A stretch of 64,000 nt of DNA from Candidatus Pyrohabitans jungbluthii (GCA_002010065.2 MTMD02000011.1:1-64000); one strand, 5' to 3'; shown: positions 50,678 to 59,099, counted from the first letter of the stretch. Made by a program: numbers and translations. Notes: generated by a model not told the origin, from the letters alone.

Positions 50678-53305
50678 ATGAGAAAAGGAGAGCTGATTCT
50701 TTACCTTGCGGTGCTTGTGGCGCTTCTCTCCACGAGCTTCGTAGGCATCGCCACCGATTATCTATGGTTCAGCAGCCTTGGCTATGCGCAGGTTTTTATT
50801 AAAATCTGGAAGACGAGGCTTCTGCTCGCATTTCTGGTGGCGTTGCTCTTTTTCACCGCGGCCTACATAAACCTTCTCGCCTCGAGGAAGTTCTCAGGCG
50901 TAGCGCCACCGCGAGCGCTCTACACGGCTGTTTCCCTCCTTCTCAGCCTTTTCCTTGCCCTAGCTGCGTCGCGAGGGTGGGAGCTTTTCCTGTGGTACTC
51001 GCAAGCGACGCCTTTTAACATAGCTGACCCCGTTTTTCAGAAGGACATCTCCTTCTATGTGTTTCGCTTACCCTTCTATGAATTTCTCTGGAACCTTGCC
51101 TTTCTCTTCCTCGTTTTCATAGCAGCGCTTACGGCGCTCATATACCTCTATGGCGCAGGTGCTGTGCTGCGCGAGCGCATTTTCGGCGAAATCGTGGCGC
51201 TGCTTCCCATCCAAGCGAAGTTTCACGCAGGTGCAATCGCTGGCTTGTTTGCTCTGCTCTTCGCCACCAAATTTTACCTCTCCCGCTACCGCGTGCTCTT
51301 CACAGCTAAAGACACCTTCTTTGGCGCTGGTTATGCCGAGATTAATGTGTACCTCCCTGTGCTTTCTCTCTTAGCTGTAATAGCCGTGGCTGTGGCGGTG
51401 CTCTTCTTTGCAGCGAGGTGGGTGGGCTTTAAGATACCTGTTGCCATGGTTGCGCTTGCTGTGATAGTAGCGATAGGAGGCAGCTTTTTAACAGGCACAG
51501 TGCAGCACTACCAGGTGGCGCCAGACGAATTCAACTATGAGCGCCCGTATATAGAGCAGAGCATAAAGTTCACCCGCATTGCGTACAACCTGGATAAAAT
51601 AAAAGAGGTGGAGTTTCCTGCCACGCAGAATTTAACCATTGAGGACATTAAAAATAACGAGGAGACCATAAGAAATATCCGCCTGTGGGACTACCGCCCG
51701 CTGAAGCGCACCCTGGAGCAGCTTCAGCTCATCCGCACCTACTATGCCTTCCAAGACGTCGACGTCGACCGCTATGTTTTGAACGGGGAATACAAGCAGG
51801 TTATGCTGGCTGCGAGAGAACTCAACACAGAGCTTCTGGCTGAGCAGTCCCTCACCTGGATAAATAAGCACCTATTTTACACCCACGGTTATGGCATAGC
51901 GATGAGCCTTGTTAATGAGGTTTCAAGCGAAGGCTTACCCGTGTTTGTGGTGAAGGATATCCCGCCAAGGTCGCCATACATTAATATCACCAGACCTGAG
52001 ATATACTACGGGGAGCTTATCGATACCTACGTGATAGTTAAGACTAAGACGGAGGAGTTTGACTATCCAAAGGGGGATGAGAACGTCTACACCACCTACG
52101 AAGGCGAGGGTGGGGTAGTGCTTGACTCAGGCTTAAAGAGGCTCGCCTATGCCCTGCGCTTTGGAAGCGCTAAGATATTTCTTAGCAACTCAATAACCCA
52201 TGATAGCAGGATAATGTACCACAGGAACATAAGGGAGAGGGTGGCCAAGCTCGCCCCATTCCTGGTCTACGACAGCGACCCCTACCTTGTTGTTGCAGAG
52301 GGCAAGCTGTACTGGATAATAGACGCATATACGGTTAGCAGCGACTTCCCCTACTCAGAGCCCACGAGGGGGATAAACTATGTGCGCAACGCTGTAAAGG
52401 CGGTGGTGGACGCGTATTCAGGTAAGGTGAACTTCTACATCGCTGACCCCAGCGATGCGATAATCAAAACCTATGCAAAAGCCTTCCCGGAGCTCTTTAA
52501 ACCCCTTGAAGAGATGCCCCCCGAGCTAAGAATGCACCTCCGCTACCCTGTAGACTACTTTTTGATACAGGCAAATAAGTACGCCACCTACCATATGCTG
52601 GATCCGCGAGTGTTCTACAACCGCGAGGACGTGTGGAACATCCCAGAGGAGCTTTACGAGGGTGACAGGGTAAAAATGGAGCCGTATTATCTGATAACCA
52701 AGCTACCTGGCGAGGAGAAGGCGGAGTTCATTCTAATGCTGCCATTTACACCCAGGAATAAAAACAACCTCGTTGCCTGGCTCGCTGCCAGAAGCGATGG
52801 CGAGCACTACGGCGAGCGCATAGTGTATATCTTCCCTAAGGATAAGCTCATCTATGGACCGATGCAGATTGAGGCGAGGATAGACCAGAATCCGGAGATT
52901 TCCCAGTACTTCACTCTCTGGGATCAGGCAGGCACCCGGGTTATAAGGGGCAACCTGCTTGTCATACCAATTCGCGAGTCGCTCCTCTATGTTGAGCCAG
53001 TGTTCCTGCGGGCAGAGCAGCGCGACTCTCTGCCAGAGCTCAAGCGGGTTATCGTAGCCTTTGGGGAGAGGATTGCCATGGAGGAGACGCTGGATGCTGC
53101 AATAGAGAAGGTGTTCGGCAGGGCTCCGGAGGAGGTTGAAGAGGTGGCTCTACCACCCACCACCGGAGACAGGGAGGAAATAATAAGGCAGCTACTCCAG
53201 CACTACTCCGCCGCCAGGGAGGCGCTCCGCAACGAGGATTTAGTTGGCTTTGGAAAGGAGTTTGAAGCAATAGGCAGGCTACTTGAAGAGCTTGAAGGGA
53301 GGTAG
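50678..53305 (+). CDS. UPF0182 (COG1615) large membrane protein
   Basis: An 875-residue protein with about seven transmembrane helices in the first 290 residues and a large extracytoplasmic domain to the end. DYLWFSSLGYAQVFIKIW, FQKDISFYVFRLPFYEFLW and the tail NPEISQYFTLWDQAGTRVIRGNLLVIPI (read in parts) are UPF0182 signatures. Function unknown. An upstream GTG (50669) is part of GTGAGGAG; the ATG is used. The last 22 bases overlap the longest frame of the next gene. Confidence 0.9.
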   Translation: MRKGELILYLAVLVALLSTSFVGIATDYLWFSSLGYAQVFIKIWKTRLLLAFLVALLFFTAAYINLLASRKFSGVAPPRALYTAVSLLLSLFLALAASRGWELFLWYSQATPFNIADPVFQKDISFYVFRLPFYEFLWNLAFLFLVFIAALTALIYLYGAGAVLRERIFGEIVALLPIQAKFHAGAIAGLFALLFATKFYLSRYRVLFTAKDTFFGAGYAEINVYLPVLSLLAVIAVAVAVLFFAARWVGFKIPVAMVALAVIVAIGGSFLTGTVQHYQVAPDEFNYERPYIEQSIKFTRIAYNLDKIKEVEFPATQNLTIEDIKNNEETIRNIRLWDYRPLKRTLEQLQLIRTYYAFQDVDVDRYVLNGEYKQVMLAARELNTELLAEQSLTWINKHLFYTHGYGIAMSLVNEVSSEGLPVFVVKDIPPRSPYINITRPEIYYGELIDTYVIVKTKTEEFDYPKGDENVYTTYEGEGGVVLDSGLKRLAYALRFGSAKIFLSNSITHDSRIMYHRNIRERVAKLAPFLVYDSDPYLVVAEGKLYWIIDAYTVSSDFPYSEPTRGINYVRNAVKAVVDAYSGKVNFYIADPSDAIIKTYAKAFPELFKPLEEMPPELRMHLRYPVDYFLIQANKYATYHMLDPRVFYNREDVWNIPEELYEGDRVKMEPYYLITKLPGEEKAEFILMLPFTPRNKNNLVAWLAARSDGEHYGERIVYIFPKDKLIYGPMQIEARIDQNPEISQYFTLWDQAGTRVIRGNLLVIPIRESLLYVEPVFLRAEQRDSLPELKRVIVAFGERIAMEETLDAAIEKVFGRAPEEVEEVALPPTTGDREEIIRQLLQHYSAAREALRNEDLVGFGKEFEAIGRLLEELEGR

Positions 53306-53309
53306 CTGC

Positions 53310-53666
53310 ATGCTATTTCTGCTACGCATCGCAATTTTTGCTCTCGCCTTGTTCCTGCTCTGGCGGATTCTGCGCGAATACTACGATACTCTGAAGGAAC
53401 GACTGCCAAGAAGGGCGGAGAAGGGAAAGAAAGTGGTTGAGCCGAGGGTGGAGAGCTTCAAAAAGGGCGAGAAGATGGTCATGCGCATCTACCTGCCGGG
53501 CGTGACTTCTGAGAGGGATATAAGCCTGAGGATACTGCAGGAATCCATAGAGGTGCGCGCAGATGGCAGGCAAGAATCCTTCTTCAAAATTATACCCATA
53601 AATTCGAAAAACAGGGTGCACTCAAAAAAATTTGAGCCGCCAGTACTTGAAATAGAGATGGGGTAA
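53310..53666 (+). CDS. Membrane-anchored Hsp20/alpha-crystallin-like protein
   Basis: A 118-residue protein with an N-terminal transmembrane helix (about 2-21), a charged juxtamembrane segment, then a beta-rich C-terminal domain resembling an Hsp20 core (MVMRIYLPGVTSERDISLRI, then SIEVRADGRQESFFKIIPIN). ATG follows GGGAGG four bases after the UPF0182 stop. Hsp20 assignment is tentative because the usual A-x-x-x-N-G-x-L strand is not clear. Confidence 0.5.
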   Translation: MLFLLRIAIFALALFLLWRILREYYDTLKERLPRRAEKGKKVVEPRVESFKKGEKMVMRIYLPGVTSERDISLRILQESIEVRADGRQESFFKIIPINSKNRVHSKKFEPPVLEIEMG

Positions 53667-53688
53667 AATAATAAAATAAAAAAGGGAG

Positions 53689-53859
53689 CTACCACCAGCT
53701 TATAACCTTGTCCGCTGCGAATATCTCATCCACAAGAGCGTCGTAGTCTTTATTCTTGTAAAGCTCAAAGATTTTCACATCGTGCTCCTTCTTGTGCACC
53801 TCTATTATCTCCTTCACCCTGTCGCTGGGCTCTGACCTGAGAATCTCCAGTATCTTCAT
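53689..53859 (-). CDS. Small protein (56 aa) of the sulfur-relay cluster
   Basis: I do not recognise this family with certainty. It is a 56-residue charged protein: helix (KILEILRSEPSDRVKEIIEV), strand (DVKIFELYK), and a tail DEIFAADKVISWW. The final DKVISWW resembles the end of DsrH/TusB and similar sulfur-relay proteins. There are no cysteines. It is last in a three-gene minus operon with two DsrE-like genes. Confidence 0.6.
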   Translation of the reverse strand: MKILEILRSEPSDRVKEIIEVHKKEHDVKIFELYKNKDYDALVDEIFAADKVISWW

Positions 53860-53869
53860 CTACATCACC

Positions 53870-54166
53870 TCAGTAGGGTATAATCACATCGAACTCCAGC
53901 ATCTTCTTTGCCATTTCCTCAACGCTCATCTCTTCGATGTACTCGCTCTTCTCGACGTTCTTTGGATTGTTGGAAACCACCAGCCCGTCGTTGTCTCTTA
54001 TCCACTCCAGGTTCTCTGCTGTATCTCCGCGATCAACATCGTAGTCCACATCTATAATCATTAAGCTTGGGTCATTACCGCCGAGCATTGTTCCAAGGGC
54101 TGAGCGGCTTGCCTCTTCCTGAACATATCCATCCTCGCTATTGGTTATAAACACTACAGAGACCAT
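53870..54166 (-). CDS. DsrE/DsrF-fold-like protein without cysteine (98 aa)
   Basis: A 98-residue protein with alternating strands and helices (SVVFITNSEDGYVQEEASRS, LMIIDVDYDVDRGDTAEN, DGLVVSNNPKN) compatible with a DsrE-type Rossmann-like fold. No cysteine is present, so it could not carry a persulfide itself. Start follows AGGAGGTGAAGAGG. It lies between a Cys-bearing DsrE-like gene and a small DsrH-like gene, so a structural subunit role in a relay complex is plausible. Confidence 0.55.
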   Translation of the reverse strand: MVSVVFITNSEDGYVQEEASRSALGTMLGGNDPSLMIIDVDYDVDRGDTAENLEWIRDNDGLVVSNNPKNVEKSEYIEEMSVEEMAKKMLEFDVIIPY

Positions 54167-54178
54167 CCTCTTCACCTC

Positions 54179-54481
54179 CTATAGCACCACATACCTATCC
54201 ACATTCTTCAGCATGTCTGCATTGTAGTCCTGGCTACTCTTCTTTATCCCTTCTGGAACCTCGTCCTCCTTGAAACCAAGTTCCTCAAAGCTGTGGAGAC
54301 ACATCGCAACGTCTGCCCCTGCTTTGACCAGTTCCTTCGCCTGCTCTGTAGGAACAAGCTTAACCCCTGGACCTGTGAAGAAAACTCTAACCTCATGCCC
54401 CTTGGCTATTGCAGCCTTGGTCAGGCCCACCAAATCTTCCGCATGCCTGTCGGTGCACACAAATATGCCAAGCTTTCCCAT
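54179..54481 (-). CDS. DsrE family protein (Cys-bearing)
   Basis: A 100-residue DsrE/F-fold protein. LGIFVCTDRHAEDLVGLTKAAIAKGHEV and GADVAMCLHSFEELGF follow the family, with cysteines at residues 9 and 61; C61 is in the position of persulfide-carrying cysteines in relatives. ATG after GGTGATT is used; the longer frame only adds Shine-Dalgarno bases. First gene of the minus-strand half of the cluster. A TATA-like TTTAAATAAA is at 54511-54520. Confidence 0.75.
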   Translation of the reverse strand: MGKLGIFVCTDRHAEDLVGLTKAAIAKGHEVRVFFTGPGVKLVPTEQAKELVKAGADVAMCLHSFEELGFKEDEVPEGIKKSSQDYNADMLKNVDRYVVL

Positions 54482-54600
54482 GTCAATCACCGATTACAAC
54501 TATGCTTGCTTTTATTTAAACTTTATTTTCACAAAAATCGAACTCTGTTCAGGTTGTGCTTTCGCTTATACTACGCTTGTGATTCTCCGTCCTGAAGTAA

Positions 54601-54610
54601 AATTTAAATA
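54601..54610 (+). promoter_or_regulatory. TATA box of the plus-strand sulfur-relay operon
   Basis: AATTTAAATA lies about 34 bases before the start at 54644, with AGGACGAGGTGG as ribosome site. It forms one half of a divergent promoter region with the minus-strand DsrE operon. Confidence 0.55.
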
Positions 54611-54643
54611 TCTCAACCACGAGGACAAGGACGAGGTGGTAGG

Positions 54644-54940
54644 ATGAAGCTGGGTGTCTTTATCAGTGACTTTAAATACGACGCAGAGCTTTTCGACCGC
54701 ATAGCAAGCGATGAGACAGGCGTATTTCTGGTGCACGATGGGGTTTACAATGCCGTTGTTAAGGAGAACGGCAAACCCTCACCGCTTCTCGAGAAGGTGT
54801 CCAAAATCTTTGTGCTGAAGGACGACCTCAAGCTTCGCGGCTTCACCGAAGATGCCGTGCCAAGCAATGTGGAGGTTGTGGACTACGGTGATATTGTGGA
54901 CAAGCTCATGGAAGAGTACAAGAGGGCGATATGGCTTTAA
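54644..54940 (+). CDS. DsrH/TusB-like sulfur-relay protein
   Basis: A 98-residue protein. TGVFLVHDGVYNAVVKEN matches the DsrH/TusB core (usually ..LL..DGVYA...), and the C-terminus is a helix ending in a tryptophan. Relatives form heterohexamers with DsrE/DsrF (TusD/TusC). It is first of three plus-strand genes; cysteines are absent, so it would be structural or partner-binding. Confidence 0.7.
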   Translation: MKLGVFISDFKYDAELFDRIASDETGVFLVHDGVYNAVVKENGKPSPLLEKVSKIFVLKDDLKLRGFTEDAVPSNVEVVDYGDIVDKLMEEYKRAIWL

Positions 54941-54955
54941 GGAGGAGGTAGGAGA

Positions 54956-55315
54956 ATGGGAACCCTGACAATAGGACTTCTTACCAGACCGTACGGCTCA
55001 AAGAACATAGCTTTTGTTCTCAGGTTGGCGAAGGCTGCTCTGGAGAAGGGGCACAGTGTCAAGCTCTGGCTGAGTGGTGATGCAACCACGGTTGCGAAGA
55101 AAGGGCAGCACAAGTACCAGAAGAGCTTCAACTTCGAGGCAGACCTCAAGGAGCTTATAGAGAGGGGCCTCGAGGTGGTTAACTGCGAGAGCTGCGTTTA
55201 CATCCGTGGAATAAACGATGAGGAGATGATTGACGGGGTGCAGGTAAAGACCATGACTTGGTTCATGGAGAACGCGCTCTCAAGCGATGCTGCGCTTATG
55301 ATAGGAGAGGAGTGA
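54956..55315 (+). CDS. DsrE/TusD-like sulfurtransferase subunit
   Basis: A 119-residue DsrE-fold protein with LTIGLLTRPYGSKNIAFVLR at the start and the cysteine motif VNCESCVYIRGI (C77, C80). The position matches the persulfide-forming cysteine of DsrE/TusD. It probably receives sulfur from a TusA- or rhodanese-type donor not in the window. GGAGGAGG precedes its ATG. Confidence 0.78.
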   Translation: MGTLTIGLLTRPYGSKNIAFVLRLAKAALEKGHSVKLWLSGDATTVAKKGQHKYQKSFNFEADLKELIERGLEVVNCESCVYIRGINDEEMIDGVQVKTMTWFMENALSSDAALMIGEE

Positions 55316-55316
55316 A

Positions 55317-55709
55317 ATGGCGGATAAGAGTGTATTCTTTCTGGTAAGGAAGACGTTCAAGGAGGAGGTTCCCAACACTGCCATTGACCACGCCCTCGGC
55401 TGCCTCACAGTGCTGGAGTTCGAGGTTGAGCCCATCGTAGCTTTCATTGAGGAAGGTGTGCTTAACTGCCTTCGCGGGCAGGATGGGCTAGGCACTTACG
55501 GCATTGAGAGCCCTGAGGACCGCATAAAGATGCTGCTTATGAGCGAGGTAAAGGTGCTCGCGTGCAAGGAGGACATGGAGCGCTATGGCATAACCGAAGA
55601 TATGCTCTGCGATGCCAAGGAGTTCGACGTAGAAGAGACCATTCAGCCGGTGAGCTTCGAAGAAATCAAGAAGGGCATGGAAAGCGCAGACATGGTGATG
55701 GTTTTCTAA
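55317..55709 (+). CDS. DsrF/TusC-like sulfur-relay protein
   Basis: A 130-residue DsrE-superfamily protein. VEPIVAFIEEGVLNCLRGQDGLG fits the DsrF/TusC segment where the conserved acidic-hydrophobic loop precedes a helix (read in parts). A cysteine is in NCLRGQ and others occur later. It begins two bases after the DsrE-like gene and is followed by a T-rich terminator. Confidence 0.72.
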   Translation: MADKSVFFLVRKTFKEEVPNTAIDHALGCLTVLEFEVEPIVAFIEEGVLNCLRGQDGLGTYGIESPEDRIKMLLMSEVKVLACKEDMERYGITEDMLCDAKEFDVEETIQPVSFEEIKKGMESADMVMVF

Positions 55710-55718
55710 GCCCTCCAG

Positions 55719-55735
55719 GTTTTTTGCTTTTTGTG
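55719..55735 (+). terminator. T-rich terminator after the DsrF-like gene
   Basis: GGTTTTTTGCTTTTTG begins ten bases after the stop codon, typical of archaeal termination. A TATA-like GTATTTATATTA (55775-55786) then starts the next operon. Confidence 0.5.
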
Positions 55736-55816
55736 GAGATGCAACAGAAAAAGGGACTGTTAAAAAATAGTAAAGTATTTATATTAAATTTAAAAACATC
55801 TGAGTGAGGTGGTACT

Positions 55817-56554
55817 ATGGGAGTCCTGGCAAACTTTGTTGTGAATGTGTTGCCGTATATAACCTTCATAGTTTTTGTCGTGGGGGTTATATACCGCATT
55901 GCGGTGTGGTGGAGCAGACCATCGCCGATACCCATTGCCGTCTTCCCGGGACAGCGAAGCGTTGGCAGCGCAATAGTGAGGGTGCTAAGCGATGTGATTT
56001 TCTTCCGCTCTCTGCTGCAGTTCAAGGGGAATCAGATCCTGTGGCTTGGCGCGTGGCTATTCCACATAAGCTTTGGCCTCATTCTGCTGCGCCACCTGCG
56101 ATACTTCCTGGGTGCTGAGGCGGTGCCCGGCTGGGTGGCAGCGGTTCAGGGAATAGGCATAGCTGCTGCGCTTGTGATAAGCATACCCTTGCTCTACCTG
56201 CTGCTACGCAGGATAGTGCACGCGGACATAAAGTGGATTTCTACGCCCGCTGACTACTTCGTGCTTCTGCTGATACTCAGCGTGGTGCTCTCAGGGTTAT
56301 ACGCCAAGTACTTTGCCCGCCCCTTCGTGGTCGACGTTAAGTACGTGATACGCAGCTTGATGGCGCTCAAGCCAGTGGACCTAAGCACCGTGACCCTGAA
56401 CACAGCATTCCTGGTGCACTTCTTCTTGGTGCAAGTGCTGGCGATGTACATACCCTTCAGCAAGGTGATGCACTTCGGCGGGATATTCTTCTCGCCCACG
56501 CGAACCCACCACTTCGGTGGTGAGGCGCACACCAAGCAGCTTGAGGAGGCGTGA
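55817..56554 (+). CDS. DsrM-like cytochrome b subunit (NarI family)
   Basis: A 245-residue membrane protein with about five helices (around 8-27, 77-94, 113-135, 150-168, 197-217). Histidines in WLFHISFGLILLRHLRY (read in part) and VHFFLVQVLAMYIPFSKVMHF are candidate heme b ligands. Together with the next gene it matches DsrMK/HmeCD modules that move electrons between the quinone pool and a cytosolic thiol-disulfide site. The stop overlaps the dsrK-like frame. Confidence 0.85.
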   Translation: MGVLANFVVNVLPYITFIVFVVGVIYRIAVWWSRPSPIPIAVFPGQRSVGSAIVRVLSDVIFFRSLLQFKGNQILWLGAWLFHISFGLILLRHLRYFLGAEAVPGWVAAVQGIGIAAALVISIPLLYLLLRRIVHADIKWISTPADYFVLLLILSVVLSGLYAKYFARPFVVDVKYVIRSLMALKPVDLSTVTLNTAFLVHFFLVQVLAMYIPFSKVMHFGGIFFSPTRTHHFGGEAHTKQLEEA

Positions 56555-56556
56555 GA

Positions 56557-58173
56557 ATGGGAGAGGAGCTTGATAAAGTATATAATGTGGAGCTCAAGCC
56601 TGGCGCTGGCGAGAATTACGTTTGTCATCTCACAAAGCCAGAGTTCGCTGAGAAGATGGCCAACAAGATGCCCACCGAGCCCCTGCCAGACGACCAGATG
56701 GTGGAGGTAGCGTTAAAGCGCCTTGACCAGCTACGCAAGGAGAGGAAGAGCCTGCAGCTTTACCTTGACATATGCGTGCGCTGCGGTGCCTGCGTGAAGC
56801 AGTGCCACTACTTCCTTGGTACGGGTGACCCGAAAAATACGCCTGTGGGCAGGGCAGAACTCCTGCGCAAGGTTTACAGGGCGCACTTCACCATAAGCGG
56901 TAAGCTGTTTGGCTCGCTGGTGGGCGCCCAGAAGCTTACCCCTGAGGTTCTGAAGAACGAGTGGTACAAATACTTCTACCAGTGCTCAGAGTGCAGGCGC
57001 TGTTCAGTTTTCTGCCCCTACGGTATAGACCAGGCGGAAATAACGATGGCGGGCAGAGAGGTGCTGAACAGCGTGGGCCTAGCCACGAAATACATCACCC
57101 AGGTTATATCCCAGGTTTACAAGCACGGCAACAACCTTGGTATACCCGAGGCGGCGTTTAAGGCAAACTGTGAGTTCCTTGAGGAGGAGATTAAGGAGCT
57201 TACTGGAGTTGATGTGAAGATACCTGTGAACAAGGAGAAGGCGGAAATCCTCTACCTCCCTCCGAGCGCAGACCTCTTCACCAACACTGACACCATGATG
57301 GGCGTGGCCAAGGTGTTCCACGCCGTTGGTGCCGACTGGACAATGAGCACCTACGCCAGCGAGGCTGCCAACTTCGGTCTGTTCTTCAGCTACGACGATA
57401 TCAAGGCGATAAACCTGCGCGTTGTTGAGGTTGCGAAGAAGATAGGCGCTAAGCTGGTGATCTTCGGTGAGTGTGGCCACGCATGGCGTGCTGCGAGGCA
57501 GTACATGGAGGCGATGAATGGCCCGTTGCCCTTCAAGTTCATGAATATTCTGGAGTACACCGCAGAGATGATACGCCAGGGCAAGCTCAAGTTAGACAAA
57601 TCACGCAACGACGACGTTATCGTCACAATGCACGACCCATGCAACATGGCGAGAGCTGGTGACCTTGTGGAGGAGGGCAGATTCATAATTAAATCTGTGT
57701 GCAACAACTTCGTGGACATGGACCCCAATGCAATTAAGGAGAAGACCTTCTGCTGCGGTGGCGGCGGTGGCCTGCTCACAGAGGAGATAATGGAGCTCAG
57801 AATGAAGGGCGGCCTGCCGCGCGCAACGGCTGTGAAAGAGGTGGTCAAGTCGCACAACGTCAACTACCTCGCTGCTCCCTGCGCCATAGACAAGGCTCAG
57901 CTACCGCTGGTTATGGAGCATTATGAGATTCCAGTGCAGGTTGGCGGAATCCATGACCTGGTGGGCAAGGCGCTCATCCTTGAAGGTCAGGAAGAGTTCG
58001 AGGCAGAGCAGGCAGCAAAGGCAGAGGCTGAGGCAGCCGCTGCAGAGGGACCAAGCGTCTGCGGTCTGTGCGACGCGGAGTTCGCTACCATGGAAGAGTG
58101 CTGCGAGCACGCGGAGAAGGAGCACAAGATTTCAAAGGCGCAGTGCGACATGGCATGTGAGCCGAAAAAATGA
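56557..58173 (+). CDS. DsrK-like iron-sulfur protein with a C-terminal C2H2-type finger
   Basis: A 538-residue HdrD/DsrK-family protein. Cluster 1 cysteines are 73, 76, 79, 83 (CVRCGACVKQC) and cluster 2 cysteines are 143, 146, 149, 153 (CSECRRCSVFC). The CCG-type region has HDPCNMARAG and FCCGGGGGLL (C399-C400). A downstream PCAID segment has Asp where HdrB-type motifs end in Cys. After an Ala/Glu linker (about 478-498) residues 502-523 form C-x2-C-x12-H-x4-H, a classical C2H2 finger. This domain is unexpected in DsrK. The in-frame GTG two codons earlier is discounted. Confidence 0.88.
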   Translation: MGEELDKVYNVELKPGAGENYVCHLTKPEFAEKMANKMPTEPLPDDQMVEVALKRLDQLRKERKSLQLYLDICVRCGACVKQCHYFLGTGDPKNTPVGRAELLRKVYRAHFTISGKLFGSLVGAQKLTPEVLKNEWYKYFYQCSECRRCSVFCPYGIDQAEITMAGREVLNSVGLATKYITQVISQVYKHGNNLGIPEAAFKANCEFLEEEIKELTGVDVKIPVNKEKAEILYLPPSADLFTNTDTMMGVAKVFHAVGADWTMSTYASEAANFGLFFSYDDIKAINLRVVEVAKKIGAKLVIFGECGHAWRAARQYMEAMNGPLPFKFMNILEYTAEMIRQGKLKLDKSRNDDVIVTMHDPCNMARAGDLVEEGRFIIKSVCNNFVDMDPNAIKEKTFCCGGGGGLLTEEIMELRMKGGLPRATAVKEVVKSHNVNYLAAPCAIDKAQLPLVMEHYEIPVQVGGIHDLVGKALILEGQEEFEAEQAAKAEAEAAAAEGPSVCGLCDAEFATMEECCEHAEKEHKISKAQCDMACEPKK

Positions 58174-58532
58174 AAGAGATTAGCGAAGCAACCTGGTTCA
58201 CAGAGGTGACCTGTTCAAGTACACCCGTGGCGGTGCACTTCTACGCGGAGTGGTCGCCAGCGTGCAGGGACATAGAATGTCTGCTCGAGGAGTACGAGCA
58301 GCGTTTCGCGGGCAAGCTCAAGTTCGTGAAGATAGACATCGACGCGAATGAGGCGGTGCGTATTGCTAACAGGATAATTGCACCGCCCACCTTAATAATT
58401 TACTACAAAGGCATACCTGTGAACGGCGTACCCGGACCGCAGCCAAGATGGGTGTACGAGAACAGGATCCTTCGCGCTATTAGACTTTACGAGAGAAGGC
58501 TGAAAAATAAGATGGCAAACAGGAGGAGGTAA
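58170..58532 (+). CDS. Monothiol thioredoxin-like protein
   Basis: A 120-residue thioredoxin-fold protein. The active site reads AEWSPACRD (W28, S29, C32), so the first cysteine of the usual WCxxC is a serine; the cis-proline segment is IIAPPTLIIYYKG. It cannot form the usual intramolecular disulfide; it could form mixed disulfides or a persulfide. Its ATG overlaps the dsrK stop and it precedes the heme lipoprotein, so it probably serves that complex. Confidence 0.78.
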   Translation: MKEISEATWFTEVTCSSTPVAVHFYAEWSPACRDIECLLEEYEQRFAGKLKFVKIDIDANEAVRIANRIIAPPTLIIYYKGIPVNGVPGPQPRWVYENRILRAIRLYERRLKNKMANRRR

Positions 58533-58534
58533 AC

Positions 58535-59071
58535 ATGAAAAAGGTGTTGATATTCATTGCGATGCTGGGCATCCTTCTGCTCAGCGGATGTGTGGCACCA
58601 CCGGAGAAGCCTGTTAAGGATACGTCGCTGAAGGAGCATCCCTCGCCTAAGGTGGACATGGTATACTGGAAGGCGAACCACGGCAACGAGATCGCCAGCG
58701 GCAAGGCGAGCGAGGAGAACTGCAAGAACTGCCACCAGCCAGATAAGTTCTGCAACAAATGCCACGCCTACGTGGGAGTTAAGCTGATAGAGGGCGGCGC
58801 TCCCGCCGCTGCAGCACCTGCGCAGGAGGAGGTGGCTGAGGAGAAAGCGACTGAAGCCAAAGAGGAGGCAGGTGAAACAAAGGCAGCAGCGCTCCACGGC
58901 GAGGGCAAGTGCGATATGTGCCACGACGCTCCTACCTTAGCTGACATGCGCACAGGCTTGCACAAGCAGGCGTTTGAGAAGTTCGACGGGCACAAGAACT
59001 TCTGCAGTGAGTGTCACGATATCCAGACGACCTGCACCAAGTGCCACGAGCTTCCTGCAATAATGCAGTGA
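58535..59071 (+). CDS. Five-heme c-type cytochrome lipoprotein
   Basis: A 178-residue exported lipoprotein: signal helix and lipobox LLLSGC (C19). Five CxxCH heme motifs (CKNCH 63-67, CNKCH 73-77, CDMCH 126-130, CSECH 157-161, CTKCH 167-171) are separated in the middle by an Ala/Glu-rich linker (about 88-118). Hemes are thus 2 + 3. It is a candidate electron carrier on the outer face for the DsrM-like subunit, standing where a three-heme DsrJ would be in DsrMKJOP. Confidence 0.9.
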   Translation: MKKVLIFIAMLGILLLSGCVAPPEKPVKDTSLKEHPSPKVDMVYWKANHGNEIASGKASEENCKNCHQPDKFCNKCHAYVGVKLIEGGAPAAAAPAQEEVAEEKATEAKEEAGETKAAALHGEGKCDMCHDAPTLADMRTGLHKQAFEKFDGHKNFCSECHDIQTTCTKCHELPAIMQ

Positions 59072-59073
59072 AG

Positions 59074-59099
59074 TTCTTTCCCCTCTCTTCTTCTTTTTT
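59074..59099 (+). terminator. T-rich terminator after the DsrMK-like operon
   Basis: A pyrimidine-rich run ending CTTCTTCTTTTTTG starts three bases after the cytochrome stop. The rest of the interval to 59227 shows no gene. Confidence 0.5.
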
